DNA of 64,000 nucleotides. Source: a virus. Below are positions 45,601-54,307 of this stretch, piece after piece. The stretch's first letter is position 1, and every line of letters begins with the position of its first letter. The stretch covers positions 62,001 to 126,000 of IMG/VR virus record IMGVR_UViG_3300026097_000009; one strand, written 5' to 3'. The position numbers were made by a program, and so were the translations under genes. The notes beneath the pieces are model-generated. The model saw only the letters and a program-made list of their open reading frames with translations, did no database searches and was not told the DNA's origin.

Positions 45601-48600
45601 TTACCTTTGAAGACGCATCCTGGAATGTATATAGATTTAATAGATCTGAAATTTTAACTGTTGAAAATGCAGAAGTAATCGATAACAATGTTGAAATTAC
45701 TTTTAATCGAGCACACAATTTTTCAGTAAACGATATCATCGGATTCAAACAAATACCAGGAATAAACGGACTCCATAAAGTTACATTCGCTGGTTTAAAA
45801 ACCTTAAGATTTGAGATAACGCCACCTCTAGAAATTTCGTTTGATTCAAGCACAGTGATAAGAATTTATCAATTAACCAGTGCTAGATATTCTGGTTACG
45901 ACAGAATATCCGACGAAAGTATATCGGTTCTTAATACCGGATCTAAAGTATGGATCGATGAGAACGAAAATCAAAAATGGGAAGTGTTAGAGAAGGCACA
46001 ACTTTATCAAGATAAATCTATTGTTGATTATGGTGTATCACTGCCTGTAAAAACAGGGTACAATGTTTTATACTTAGAAAATCTTAAACAGTCTGTAGTG
46101 TCTATTCCTGGATCTAACATTGTTTCAGTATTAGTAGAAACTGCTAACGGATTAGCGGCTAAGCAAGTTTTACAACCGCCGACTGGATTTAATTTTATTG
46201 ATCAAAGCTTTGGTTATGGACTAGGTGTAAGTCCTGACGAAAAATATCTAGTGATCGGCGCACCGTTAATTTCAGATATTCCTACTCCGTACAAAGGGAA
46301 ATATTCGCCATCGGCAACATATGCTTCAAACAGTATTGTTGAACACGACGGTAAACTCTGGAGGGCATTGGTAGGAATAACCGGTGCCGACGGAAGTACC
46401 ATTAACATATATTCCGGCGACTGGACCGAAGCAACTAATATTCGTGTAGATACGGATGAAACAGGCAGTGGGTTAACTTCGCAAGGATTGGTTCTTGTAT
46501 ATGAAAGATCAAATAATAGATGGGAATTCCACTCATCTTTTGTAAGTCCAAGACCGAACGACAACGAACGATTTGGCGAAACTATTTCTATTAGTAAAAA
46601 CGGATCCAGCTACCAACTTGCTGTAGGAGCACCCGGTGCGTTAAGAAATCGAGGAAGAATCTACTTTTTTGATTTAGTTGCAAACGAGTGGAAAATCCAA
46701 CAAAATGTAAATTACAGAGGGCTTTACAGTTCCGATGTTGATACTTTTTATCCAGCCGGCAGTATTGTTTACTATAATAACAACCTCTGGAGAACAAGTG
46801 TAGATGTTTACAGCGACGGAAGCACAATTACAGTAGAAAACGAAGAATGGCAGCTTATAGATCCAGTATCTACACATTGTTCGTTGCCAACTAATATAAG
46901 TTTGCCATTCGATGGTTCGACAATCGACGATAGCACATCTAAAATAGGAATATTGTCATCCGAACAAATTGCTGAATTAACCAAAGAAGGCGATCAGTTT
47001 GGTAGAAGTTTTGCATTAACATCAACAGGTAATGTGTTAGTTGTCGGTGCTCCGTTTAGCGACGAAAAGTTTTTCCAAAATTATCGAGGTTCTTGGCAAC
47101 CGTTTGTTGAATATCTAGAAGGAGATGTAGTTAGGTATCAAGGTTCGTATCATATATTAACCGATCCTAGCGGAAACGACAGTGCAATTACATCTAATAA
47201 CGAACGTCCCGACGACGGATTACCTTGGGAAAATATCGGAGATAGCTCCAGACTGTTTATAGGAAAGGTATTTGTTTATGTTAAAAATGAATTTGGATTC
47301 TACGATCTAAAACAGACAATCAGTTCTGAGAATTTTGACAATGGACCGTTTTATGTTTACGGCACAAATGATGACATTAAAGGACATTATTATCCGCTAT
47401 ATACCAATGAAAGTTTAGCTAACTCTATAGGCGAAACATCGCAAGCATTTACTTTTACTGAGTATCCTGGTGTAACGTTCTATATGCCTAGCACTGATAT
47501 AAATTTATACAAAAAAGAACAACCGCAGAATTTAAGAAATTACGACGATAAAGAAGTGGTAGACTTAGGAGATCAATTCGGATATCGAGTAGATGTAGAC
47601 GGATCGGGATCCACTATTGTTGTTAGTAGCCCACTTTCGGATATTGAATTACAAGATCAAGGCGCAGTTTATGTGTTTAAAACGGATAATCTTGTAAGCC
47701 CTCATTACCAGTTGCTACAAAAATTAACCAGTTATGAAAATTATGTAAGTGAATTTTTTGGATCTGATGTTTCAATAAGTAAAAACAATGAAAAAATTGT
47801 AGTAGGAGCTAAAAACTCCCCATTTGTAAAACCAACTTCGTTTGACTTAGAATCTGGAACTTCTTTTGATTCTGGCACTACTAATTTTATATTCGATCTC
47901 GGCTATCCTGGACAAGCTTATGTCTTTGAAAGAAAGCCGGAACGTTATTTCTTAGCTGAAAAACTGCAATCTGAAAACTTCCAAGATGACGAGAGTTTCG
48001 GATCGTCTGTTGATTGCTCGAGTGATAAAGTATTGGTAGGTTCGCCTGATTTTATAGTAGGAAATTCTGCATTCGGAAACGCAAGGTTATTCAGTAATGC
48101 AGGACTAAAAAGTATTTCTACAATTGGTATACAAACAGAACTAACTGATCCGTTCGAGATACAGAACATAAGTTTGTTTGATAATTTTACCAACACTAAG
48201 ACTGGTGATATCGAGATTGTCGATTCCTATAAATTTAAATTTTTAAGTTTAGTTGAACAGGAATTAAGTTTTAAAACAATGTACGATCCTGCAATCTACA
48301 CCGCAGGAAATAATGAAACTACCGTACAACAAAATCAAGCGTGGTTTGAGAAAAATGTCGGAAAGCTATGGTTAGATCTTTCTACAGTAAAATGGTTAAA
48401 CTACGAACAAGAAGATGTCGGATACCGTATTAGCAATTGGAATCGTACTGCATACGGATCGTCTGTAGATGTTTATGAATGGGTAGAAACAAAATTACTC
48501 CCTAGTGAATGGGCAGCCATTGCAGATACTACAGAGGGATTGTCTGCAGGGATTTCGGGACAACCTTTGTATGCCGACGATACTGTATATTCACAGAAAA

Positions 48601-51600
48601 TACTTTATAATATAGAAACAGGACAAACTTCCGAGACTTTGTATTATTATTGGGTAAAAGATAAAAAAATTACTCCTAACTTGACTACTAGGTCAATAAG
48701 TTCGTTCGATGTTAAAACTTACATTGAAAATCCAGCAGCCGCACAAATTCCGTTTGTTGCATTAATAGATGAAGACAAATTTATTTTATATAATTACGAA
48801 ACAGTTTTAAGAAATAATGAGACATATATTAACTTCTTAAACAAAGATAGTGAAATTGTAAACCCTGTTCACAAAGAATATCAACTATTAACTGAAGGAA
48901 ATATAGAAAAAGAATTAAGCGAAGACTTAGAGTTGAAATGGATTGATAGTCTAATAGGCTATGATTTAAATGCAAACAAAGTTCCCGATCCAAATCTTCC
49001 AGAAAGACAAAAATATGGTATCGGTTTTAGACCTAGACAGGGTATGTTTGTCGATAATAGAGAAGCTTTAAAAATCGTCGTCAACAGAATAAATCTTATT
49101 TTAAGTTCTCAACCTTATGTTGAAACATTAGATTTAACTGATTTCTTTGATAGTCAAGAAATTCCAAATTCTACGTTAAACTTATACGATACATCCGTAG
49201 AAAATTTTGCTGACCTAGACAACGTCGGAGCTATAAGATTAACTTCTGCTTCTTTGCAAGCCAACATTGTGAATGGTGAAATTGATACTGTTGATATAAT
49301 AAATCCCGGATTTGGGTACCGAGTACCGCCAACTGTTGAAGTAATCGGAAACGGTGAAAATGCAGAAATTACCACAGTTATTAATTCTATAGGCCAAGTA
49401 ACAGCAGTTAATGTTGTTAATGCAGGAAGAAAATATACAACTGTCGATCTCAAAATAAGAGCATTTTCTGTTCTTGTAGAGAGTGACGAAACTTCAAACA
49501 ATTTTTGGAGTGTATATGAATATGACGAAAATAGAAATACTTTTTATAGAAGTATAACTCAAGATTATGATGTATCTCGTTATTGGGATTATGTAAATTG
49601 GTGGCAGGACGGATACGGCCCAGATTCTAAAGTTTCGTTCGAAATCGAAAACTTTAGTTTAATTCCTACATTAAATTTAACGTCCGGTAATCTTATAAGA
49701 ATCAAAGAATACGGCACAGGCGGTTGGGTTGTTCTAGAAAAGAATGAATCTAATACAGGCGATATTGGAACAGATTTTAATATAGTAGGTAGACAAGACG
49801 GAACTATTTCTTTAAAATCGAGCTTATATGACGATACTGCATTCGGACTAGGGTTCGACAGCATAGATTCTTTTGATACAACTAAGTATGATAAAGAACC
49901 GTATTTAGAAACAAGAAAACTATTGTATGCAATTAAAAATAATATCTTTGTAAATGAACTTGCCACTGAATGGAACAAGCTGTTTTTTGCAAGTATTAAA
50001 TATGCATTTACAGAACAAGAATATGTTGATTGGGCGTTCAAAACAAGTTTTGTTAATGTTAAACATACTGTTGGGGATCTTGATCAGCCTACAAATTATC
50101 GTCCAGATGGATTAGACAGTTATCTAAGTTACCTAGAAGAAGTAAAGCCTTTTAGAACATCAATACGAGAATTTATTAGTAGCTATAATGAAATTGAAGA
50201 TACTCCTACTATAACCACTGACTTTGATTTGCCTCCTTACTATAACACTAATGCAGGAAAGGTGTTAAGCGTAAATCAATATGATTCTAATCTCCAGAAT
50301 TATCCGTGGAAATATTGGTCCGATAATCAAGGGTATGCTATAACCGAAATTGAAATAGCCAATGCAGGTAGTGGTTATACAAATCCTCCAAGCGTAGTTA
50401 TTACTGGCACTGGCTCCGGCGCATCCGCTAGAGCTTTTATTAGAAACGGTTCAGTAAGTAGAATACAGATTATTAATAAAGGCTACGGATACACTTCTAA
50501 CACAGTAGTGTCGTTGGTTGGAGGTAATGGTAGTAATCCTGATAATGCAAAAGCAGTTCCTATACTTGGCGATAATTTAATTAGAAACATCGATACAAAA
50601 ATTAAATTTGATCGTATTTCTAAAAATCCTCTATACTCAACACTTACTAAAGAAGAGTCGTTTATTGCAACAGGAAATACATCTGTATTCACATTAAGTT
50701 ACGCTCCTACTCGTAATAAAAATGATATTGTAGTTTATAGGAATAATCAAATATTATTAAACAGTGATTACTCTATAACACTCTTTACTCAGTATAACAA
50801 TCAATATACACAGTTAAAAGGAAGGTTAACTCTAACAGAAGTTCCTGATGCTAATGATGTTATTACAGTAATGTATAATATTAACAATGAATTACTAGAT
50901 TCAGTAGCAAGAATTAACAAATTCTACAGTCCATTGGCAGGAATGAAAGGTAAAGAATTAAATCAACTAATGACAGGTATAGATTTCGGCGGTGTGCAAA
51001 TCCAAGGAAATACATTCGATGTTACTGGAGGATGGGATGCATTACCTTGGTTTACTGATAATTGGGATTCAGTAGAGAGTAATACTGATTTCTATGTAGT
51101 CGCCGATGGTAGTACCACATCTGTAACATTACCGTATACCCCAGAGTCTGGCGAAATCATAACGGTTTATTTGAAACGGTCGGGGTCTGATTTAGTTCAA
51201 ACAATCGATGATTTGCAATATTCAGATGTTCCAGATGAACCTAAAACTGTTCGTATAGATGATCCTTATTTTGATCAGTATGACGGAACTACAGTACAAC
51301 CGAACGGAAGAACTACTGCTCCGGATAGTGCGTTGATGCCTTCTTTTATTGGAGACGGTAGCACAAAGACTGTTGAAATAGGGTCATACGTAAGAACCTA
51401 TGAAAATGATATTTTAGTCTTTAGAAAGTTAGAAAGTGATGGTACTGTAACAATTGAAGATGAAAACATTGTAGATACAAACCTATCCGGAGGTAATTTA
51501 AATTTTGCAGGAGGCGCATACAGCACCGCTAATGGAACAACTGCTGAAGAGATAGTAATAGAAGGTGGAAAATTTATATCTCCTGAACAATCAACAGGCC

Positions 51601-53648
51601 CCGAAGAAAATCTTCCGGGACAAGTTTTAGAAAGTCTTAGTTTTAAAGTATTCACTAAAAAAACAGATGGAGCCGCACCTGTATTATCGAAAATTTATGT
51701 TGCCGACGGAACTTCTTCGACGTATTTTATAGGACAACCAATTTTAGAAAACAGTTCTATTAAAGTTTACTTAAACAAAGTAGAACAAGATGTAACTTCG
51801 GATTTTGAAATTGATTATGTAGATAATTCGATAAGTTTTGTAACAACACCTACTCAAAACGACAAGATTGAAATTTTCAGTATAGGAATCGGCGGTGTTG
51901 GAATAATAGATTATCAGGAATTTATCGGCGACGGCGAAACTGATCAATTTCTAACCAAAGCTCGATTTGATAGCACATCTCAAATTTTTGTAACAGTAGA
52001 TGGAGATCCGGTTACCGGAACTTTCGAAGAAAGCAGTATCACAACCGATACCCAAGGAAAAACATTGGTTAAGTTAACAGTAACTCCTGGTTTTAGAAAT
52101 GTTGTAAAAATCATATGTTTAGAAAGCAATATAGGAGAATTAGAAGGTGTAGTAAGAGTTAATGAGCAACAATTTATATATGACGGCTCGACAAGAAATT
52201 ATCCCGTAGATAATTTTGTAACTTATGAAGGAATAAATGCAACTTCTAGTGTATTGGTTACTAAAAATGGTGCAGAATTAACAGCAGTTGATACAATTGT
52301 AGAAATTTATGACGGAACTAACGACGAAATAGAATTAGGTATTGATCCTGTAGAATTAATTGGTTCGATAACATCTGGTAACATTAAAGTTTATGTTAAC
52401 GATGAATTAAAAGAGTTTGTTATTGATTATGTGTTTGACGGTAATCGTAATGTAATAACTTTAGGCGAAGGCACAGCCAGCATAGGAGACAGAATAAAGA
52501 TCGAAACTAATGTAAGAGCTGACTATGCAATGATCACTTCGTTTGACAGTGCTACTGACGGAGTATTACAGTTATCTGAAGACTTATCGATAAATCCGGG
52601 AGACACAATCGAGATAACATGGTTTGAACAATATCCTTCGATGGATATAATTTCCGATCAATATACTGGCGGACAACTAAAATATAAATTGTCTAGACAA
52701 CCAGTTAGTGTAAATTTTGTTAAGGTGTTCTTAAATGGAGTTAGACTAATACAAGATTTCGATTATTATATCGACGAACCTGGATTAAATGTTTATCTTA
52801 AAGATTTAACCACTACCTCTGATGATTCGATCAAGATAGTCCAGTTTGGTACTTTGTCTTATTCTAGTCCAAGTATCTACGAAATACACAAAGATATGTT
52901 GAATCAATATCAATTTACTAGAATTTCTATCTCTTCTGATATAAAATTAGATAGAAATTTAAATTATTATGATACTGAAATAGTAGTATCAGATACTTCT
53001 ACTTTATTTGAACCTATTAGAGAACTTAACCGTCCCGGTGTTCTTTTAATAGGTAAAGAAAGAATTGAATATTTTGTAAAGACTGGAAATGTTCTTAGCC
53101 AATTAAGAAGAGGCACTAAAGGAACCAGCGTCGGCGAGGTATATCCTGAGGGATCAGATGTAGTTGATGTCAGTCCGTCAGAAGAAATTCCTTACAACGA
53201 AACAATTATAAAAGAAGATTTTGTCAGCGATGGAAGCACAACTTTAATAGGACCGTTGAGCTTTACGCCGTCTAAAACAACTATTACAGGCTGGTACAGA
53301 GATACTATACCTACGGATTATGGTCAATGTGATGATGTAGAAGTGTTTGTTGCCGGTACTAGATTAAGAAAGCAACCGGTTAGTTATTATAGTGAATCTT
53401 TAGGAGATTTAGGTAATGCAGATGCAGAGCAGACTTTAGAAGCAGAATTTTCAACCAATGGCGAAAATGCATACATTAGACTTACCGAAGCACCGCCAGC
53501 CGGCACAAGAATATTTGTAATTAAGAAGCAAGGATATACTTGGTATGACAGGGGATTAACTACCGCATCTGCTGGTATATCACTACTACAGAACGAAACT
53601 GACATTGCAAAATTCTTAAGACAAAAATCTAGTGAATTACCCGAATAA
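39696..53648 (+). CDS. Giant baseplate/virion protein in the gp7 position (4,650 aa)
   Basis: One uninterrupted frame of 13.95 kb between gp6 and the gp8-position gene, where T4 carries gp7 (1,032 aa). The N-terminus (NLPIRQTSDLLPSIFKTEQN) is of a type I recall from very large structural proteins of marine T4-like phages. Chitin-binding-like modules lie at ~1457, 1715, 2202, 2338 and 2462. Six FG-GAP-type blades (for example GDQFGRSFALTSTGNVLVVG) span ~2170-2780 and form a probable beta-propeller. GSGYT-type modules lie at ~3190-3230 and ~3550-3600. About eight tandem beta-sandwich repeats (DGST..F.l....i.VyvN...l) run from ~3640 to 4400. The C-terminal region has GKERIEYFVKTGNVLSQLRR. Probably a baseplate-rim scaffold that also carries adhesion modules. 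Confidence 0.8.
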   Translation: MAVKKYPESNLPIRQTSDLLPSIFKTEQNEKFLNGTLDALVQPGVLNKITGYVGRRYGKTFNGNDVYSGNDETLRSRYQLETGVTVEENQEVKQFYDYLDFKNILNFFGNNTDIDSVTTDAKHYSWNPPIDWDKFINYRQYYWIPEGPPDVNISGQSQSIVSTYKVRTSDPQNWLITPDGLTPNPTLELYRGQTYKFDINSPDNPFVIRTNYDTGSLLFDSNKAYDLGQLALYSNVLYRATESIPILQGVFNPEQWEIVDAQEQETVLDYNDGVVNNNIESGTVTFTVPLDSPDILYYQSSTEPDRLGQFVIKDIEENSFVDVEKEIIGKETYTSGNGIELTNGLVISFIGQVTPLSYSSGKYLVEGVGDGIRLIQFDDLVVPPTVSSSNLDVIFDNEGFDTQPFDNASTYPGEKDYITINKSSIDRNPWSRYNRWFHKDVLEFAFAQNDSSFSANEDSRAKRPIIEFQPDLQLTNHGGTAKDTVDLIDTFTTDVFSIIEGSQGYNIDNISLYAGARILFTADTDSLVKNKIYEVQFIDHNGTNIIHLAETEDTLPQDNDCVIIRYGQANGGKMFHYANETWIESQSKTEVNQSPLFELFDESGNQFSDITIYDTTTFVGTPIVSYKEGTGNNDAELGFPISYLNISNVGDIEFDYDLDVGSFDYIDNQVLVSKQYSTGYLKFNNEKSYDNCWTVSDNTFHSPIVDSVVISESTTELTLTTVNFKEVTDEQIHLYVNDLKVENYQRSVNTFVFDTALKENDVLTIKIFADVEPVDGYFEIPKGLEQNPLNGDIQEFTLGTAIDHVATAVEFNSSLISTADNSVNKVIGNNNLRDLSGYIQNATRFMKHDGINALALYLLCDKENNVIKSLEYAKSQYRVFKSDFIKNITEEEIFDNPSESVDNIMKKMTDNKTNQSAFKYTDMIGFGAYTSIQLTVDDTEIKTFSLSDNFDLDTSSNKAVYVYLNNVQLFHGYDYEFNSDFGFVTLDVELSEGDIIEIREYLSTVSGFIPATPTKLGLYKKFKPEIFIDDTFVEPKKMIQGHDGSLFAAFDDYRDDIILELEKRIYNNIKISYNENLLDIDSLLSSYYGNGDFEKETFDSIIGKQFLKWISNSTLDYTQNEYLDTENSFTYTYSNMLDPTRSINLPGYWRGVYRWFFDTDRPHTRPWEMLGFSEEPSWWQTEYGPAPYTKGNLVLWEDIENGIIRQGSRAGTYDKYKRPGLTNYIPVDHSGNLQSPLNAGIAKNFVLVNNQGAFKFGDVGPVESSWRYSSDYPFSVIIGLSLLQPFKIISQNLDKVGFTTNLLGQTVDVDTFKFKNVDQINVPTATNITGGIINYVTDYILSQGRTSESLQNVFENFNVRLSHRLSGFVDQDKLNFVLDSKNPRSASESVFLPAENYQLFFNESAPIETLEYSGVIVEKVSTGFKINGYNQNKPYFNYIKPVESKGDPVFEVGGISESFVDWTPEQFYANGTLARFNNRYYRSKQSHTSGTDFDSSLWSALPKLPIEGGVEAFRRRTFSNKIIEVPYGTIFTDIQSVVDFLLGYQKHLESKGFVFDSYDTELKVNRDWLTSAKEFMFWSTHEWATGSLISLSPMSLQVSIRYPVGVSEDIFDSFYDFNIFKSDGTPLKTNEIDVKRSFQTLEVTSKLSNDGIYFLAVNYVLKEHVALFDDRTVFNDVVYEKTSGYRQQRIKVRGFKTADWDGDYTSPGFIFDNVDINDWQPFIDYKLGDIVSYREFFYTSLMNQSGSAEFIESNWTKLDLVPKKELIPNYDYKINQFEDYFNLDSDAVVGSQRELAQHTFGYQPRNYLSNIIQDEVTQFKIYQGYIREKGSLNSISKVFDKISRIDGNSIDVKEEWAFKTNTFGGVNTLTETEFRLPYESFDLSPQPIIIQESDNIEQSNDQYTRITPKEFTINKSPFTKNIFSKKLFNGDSRNAGYVSTLDVDYIVRDIPELLSLDISDISENQNIWITFEDASWNVYRFNRSEILTVENAEVIDNNVEITFNRAHNFSVNDIIGFKQIPGINGLHKVTFAGLKTLRFEITPPLEISFDSSTVIRIYQLTSARYSGYDRISDESISVLNTGSKVWIDENENQKWEVLEKAQLYQDKSIVDYGVSLPVKTGYNVLYLENLKQSVVSIPGSNIVSVLVETANGLAAKQVLQPPTGFNFIDQSFGYGLGVSPDEKYLVIGAPLISDIPTPYKGKYSPSATYASNSIVEHDGKLWRALVGITGADGSTINIYSGDWTEATNIRVDTDETGSGLTSQGLVLVYERSNNRWEFHSSFVSPRPNDNERFGETISISKNGSSYQLAVGAPGALRNRGRIYFFDLVANEWKIQQNVNYRGLYSSDVDTFYPAGSIVYYNNNLWRTSVDVYSDGSTITVENEEWQLIDPVSTHCSLPTNISLPFDGSTIDDSTSKIGILSSEQIAELTKEGDQFGRSFALTSTGNVLVVGAPFSDEKFFQNYRGSWQPFVEYLEGDVVRYQGSYHILTDPSGNDSAITSNNERPDDGLPWENIGDSSRLFIGKVFVYVKNEFGFYDLKQTISSENFDNGPFYVYGTNDDIKGHYYPLYTNESLANSIGETSQAFTFTEYPGVTFYMPSTDINLYKKEQPQNLRNYDDKEVVDLGDQFGYRVDVDGSGSTIVVSSPLSDIELQDQGAVYVFKTDNLVSPHYQLLQKLTSYENYVSEFFGSDVSISKNNEKIVVGAKNSPFVKPTSFDLESGTSFDSGTTNFIFDLGYPGQAYVFERKPERYFLAEKLQSENFQDDESFGSSVDCSSDKVLVGSPDFIVGNSAFGNARLFSNAGLKSISTIGIQTELTDPFEIQNISLFDNFTNTKTGDIEIVDSYKFKFLSLVEQELSFKTMYDPAIYTAGNNETTVQQNQAWFEKNVGKLWLDLSTVKWLNYEQEDVGYRISNWNRTAYGSSVDVYEWVETKLLPSEWAAIADTTEGLSAGISGQPLYADDTVYSQKILYNIETGQTSETLYYYWVKDKKITPNLTTRSISSFDVKTYIENPAAAQIPFVALIDEDKFILYNYETVLRNNETYINFLNKDSEIVNPVHKEYQLLTEGNIEKELSEDLELKWIDSLIGYDLNANKVPDPNLPERQKYGIGFRPRQGMFVDNREALKIVVNRINLILSSQPYVETLDLTDFFDSQEIPNSTLNLYDTSVENFADLDNVGAIRLTSASLQANIVNGEIDTVDIINPGFGYRVPPTVEVIGNGENAEITTVINSIGQVTAVNVVNAGRKYTTVDLKIRAFSVLVESDETSNNFWSVYEYDENRNTFYRSITQDYDVSRYWDYVNWWQDGYGPDSKVSFEIENFSLIPTLNLTSGNLIRIKEYGTGGWVVLEKNESNTGDIGTDFNIVGRQDGTISLKSSLYDDTAFGLGFDSIDSFDTTKYDKEPYLETRKLLYAIKNNIFVNELATEWNKLFFASIKYAFTEQEYVDWAFKTSFVNVKHTVGDLDQPTNYRPDGLDSYLSYLEEVKPFRTSIREFISSYNEIEDTPTITTDFDLPPYYNTNAGKVLSVNQYDSNLQNYPWKYWSDNQGYAITEIEIANAGSGYTNPPSVVITGTGSGASARAFIRNGSVSRIQIINKGYGYTSNTVVSLVGGNGSNPDNAKAVPILGDNLIRNIDTKIKFDRISKNPLYSTLTKEESFIATGNTSVFTLSYAPTRNKNDIVVYRNNQILLNSDYSITLFTQYNNQYTQLKGRLTLTEVPDANDVITVMYNINNELLDSVARINKFYSPLAGMKGKELNQLMTGIDFGGVQIQGNTFDVTGGWDALPWFTDNWDSVESNTDFYVVADGSTTSVTLPYTPESGEIITVYLKRSGSDLVQTIDDLQYSDVPDEPKTVRIDDPYFDQYDGTTVQPNGRTTAPDSALMPSFIGDGSTKTVEIGSYVRTYENDILVFRKLESDGTVTIEDENIVDTNLSGGNLNFAGGAYSTANGTTAEEIVIEGGKFISPEQSTGPEENLPGQVLESLSFKVFTKKTDGAAPVLSKIYVADGTSSTYFIGQPILENSSIKVYLNKVEQDVTSDFEIDYVDNSISFVTTPTQNDKIEIFSIGIGGVGIIDYQEFIGDGETDQFLTKARFDSTSQIFVTVDGDPVTGTFEESSITTDTQGKTLVKLTVTPGFRNVVKIICLESNIGELEGVVRVNEQQFIYDGSTRNYPVDNFVTYEGINATSSVLVTKNGAELTAVDTIVEIYDGTNDEIELGIDPVELIGSITSGNIKVYVNDELKEFVIDYVFDGNRNVITLGEGTASIGDRIKIETNVRADYAMITSFDSATDGVLQLSEDLSINPGDTIEITWFEQYPSMDIISDQYTGGQLKYKLSRQPVSVNFVKVFLNGVRLIQDFDYYIDEPGLNVYLKDLTTTSDDSIKIVQFGTLSYSSPSIYEIHKDMLNQYQFTRISISSDIKLDRNLNYYDTEIVVSDTSTLFEPIRELNRPGVLLIGKERIEYFVKTGNVLSQLRRGTKGTSVGEVYPEGSDVVDVSPSEEIPYNETIIKEDFVSDGSTTLIGPLSFTPSKTTITGWYRDTIPTDYGQCDDVEVFVAGTRLRKQPVSYYSESLGDLGNADAEQTLEAEFSTNGENAYIRLTEAPPAGTRIFVIKKQGYTWYDRGLTTASAGISLLQNETDIAKFLRQKSSELPE

Positions 53649-53651
53649 ATA
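53644..53651 (+). promoter_or_regulatory. Late promoter AATAAATA overlapping giant-gene stop
   Basis: AATAAATA on the plus strand covers the TAA of the giant gene and ends four bases before the ATG at 53656. It would give fresh, near-leaderless transcripts of the fibre genes independent of the 14-kb upstream gene. Confidence 0.65.
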
Positions 53652-53655
53652 GCTT

Positions 53656-54306
53656 ATGAAGAAGAAAAAATCTCAGCAACAAGAAGATAAAAAAATGAAA
53701 AAACCTGATGAAGTTACTGGCTGGAAGTTCGATGGCCATATTAAAATTTTTGATCCGGAGACTGATAAAGTTTATGTAGATCAACGAAATGCGATTCATT
53801 ATGAAAATATGAGTATTGCAATTGTGAATTCTTTGTCAAATCAAAATCTTGGTTACATTTATCAGATGGATTTTGGTAACGGCGGAACCAATGTTGATCC
53901 TACCGGCTTAATTGCATATTTGACTCCTAATACTGTAGGTACAAATTCTAGTTTATACAACAAGACATACAGTAAAATAGTGGATCAAAATGCTACCGTA
54001 AACGAAGACCCAATTAGAAATAAAATGGAAATTCGTCATATTGCTGGTGCAACCTATAGCGATATTATTGTAAGTTGTACTTTAGATTATGGCGAACCGG
54101 ACGGACAAGAAGCATTTGATAATAGTCAGGATTTAAATGGTGAATTTGTCTTTGATGAGTTAGGATTAAGATCCTACTCTCCATCAGGAACCGGAAAATT
54201 GTTAACACACGTTATTTTTCATCCTGTACAAAAATCATTAAACAGATTGCTCCAAATTGATTATACAATTAGAGTACAAAGCTTAACAGGCTTCAGCGAG
54301 GAATAA
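53656..54306 (+). CDS. Virion/baseplate protein in gp8 position (216 aa)
   Basis: After a Lys-rich N-terminus (first ~17 residues) it reads WKFDGHIKIFDPETDKVYVD and QMDFGNGGTNVDPTGLIAYL, a conserved virion protein of marine T4-like phages as I recall. T4 gp8 (334 aa) occupies this map position, but I see no direct similarity. The start is uncertain: the ATG at 53656 lacks a ribosome site and sits four bases after a late promoter, while a second ATG at 53695 would remove the Lys-rich part. Probably a baseplate wedge or fibre-anchor protein. Confidence 0.7.
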   Translation: MKKKKSQQQEDKKMKKPDEVTGWKFDGHIKIFDPETDKVYVDQRNAIHYENMSIAIVNSLSNQNLGYIYQMDFGNGGTNVDPTGLIAYLTPNTVGTNSSLYNKTYSKIVDQNATVNEDPIRNKMEIRHIAGATYSDIIVSCTLDYGEPDGQEAFDNSQDLNGEFVFDELGLRSYSPSGTGKLLTHVIFHPVQKSLNRLLQIDYTIRVQSLTGFSEE

Positions 54307-54307
54307 T

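Noticed and set aside
49589-50041. 150-codon minus-strand frame
   Set aside because: It is antisense to the giant baseplate gene; low-complexity hydrophobic translation, no ribosome site, no promoter.
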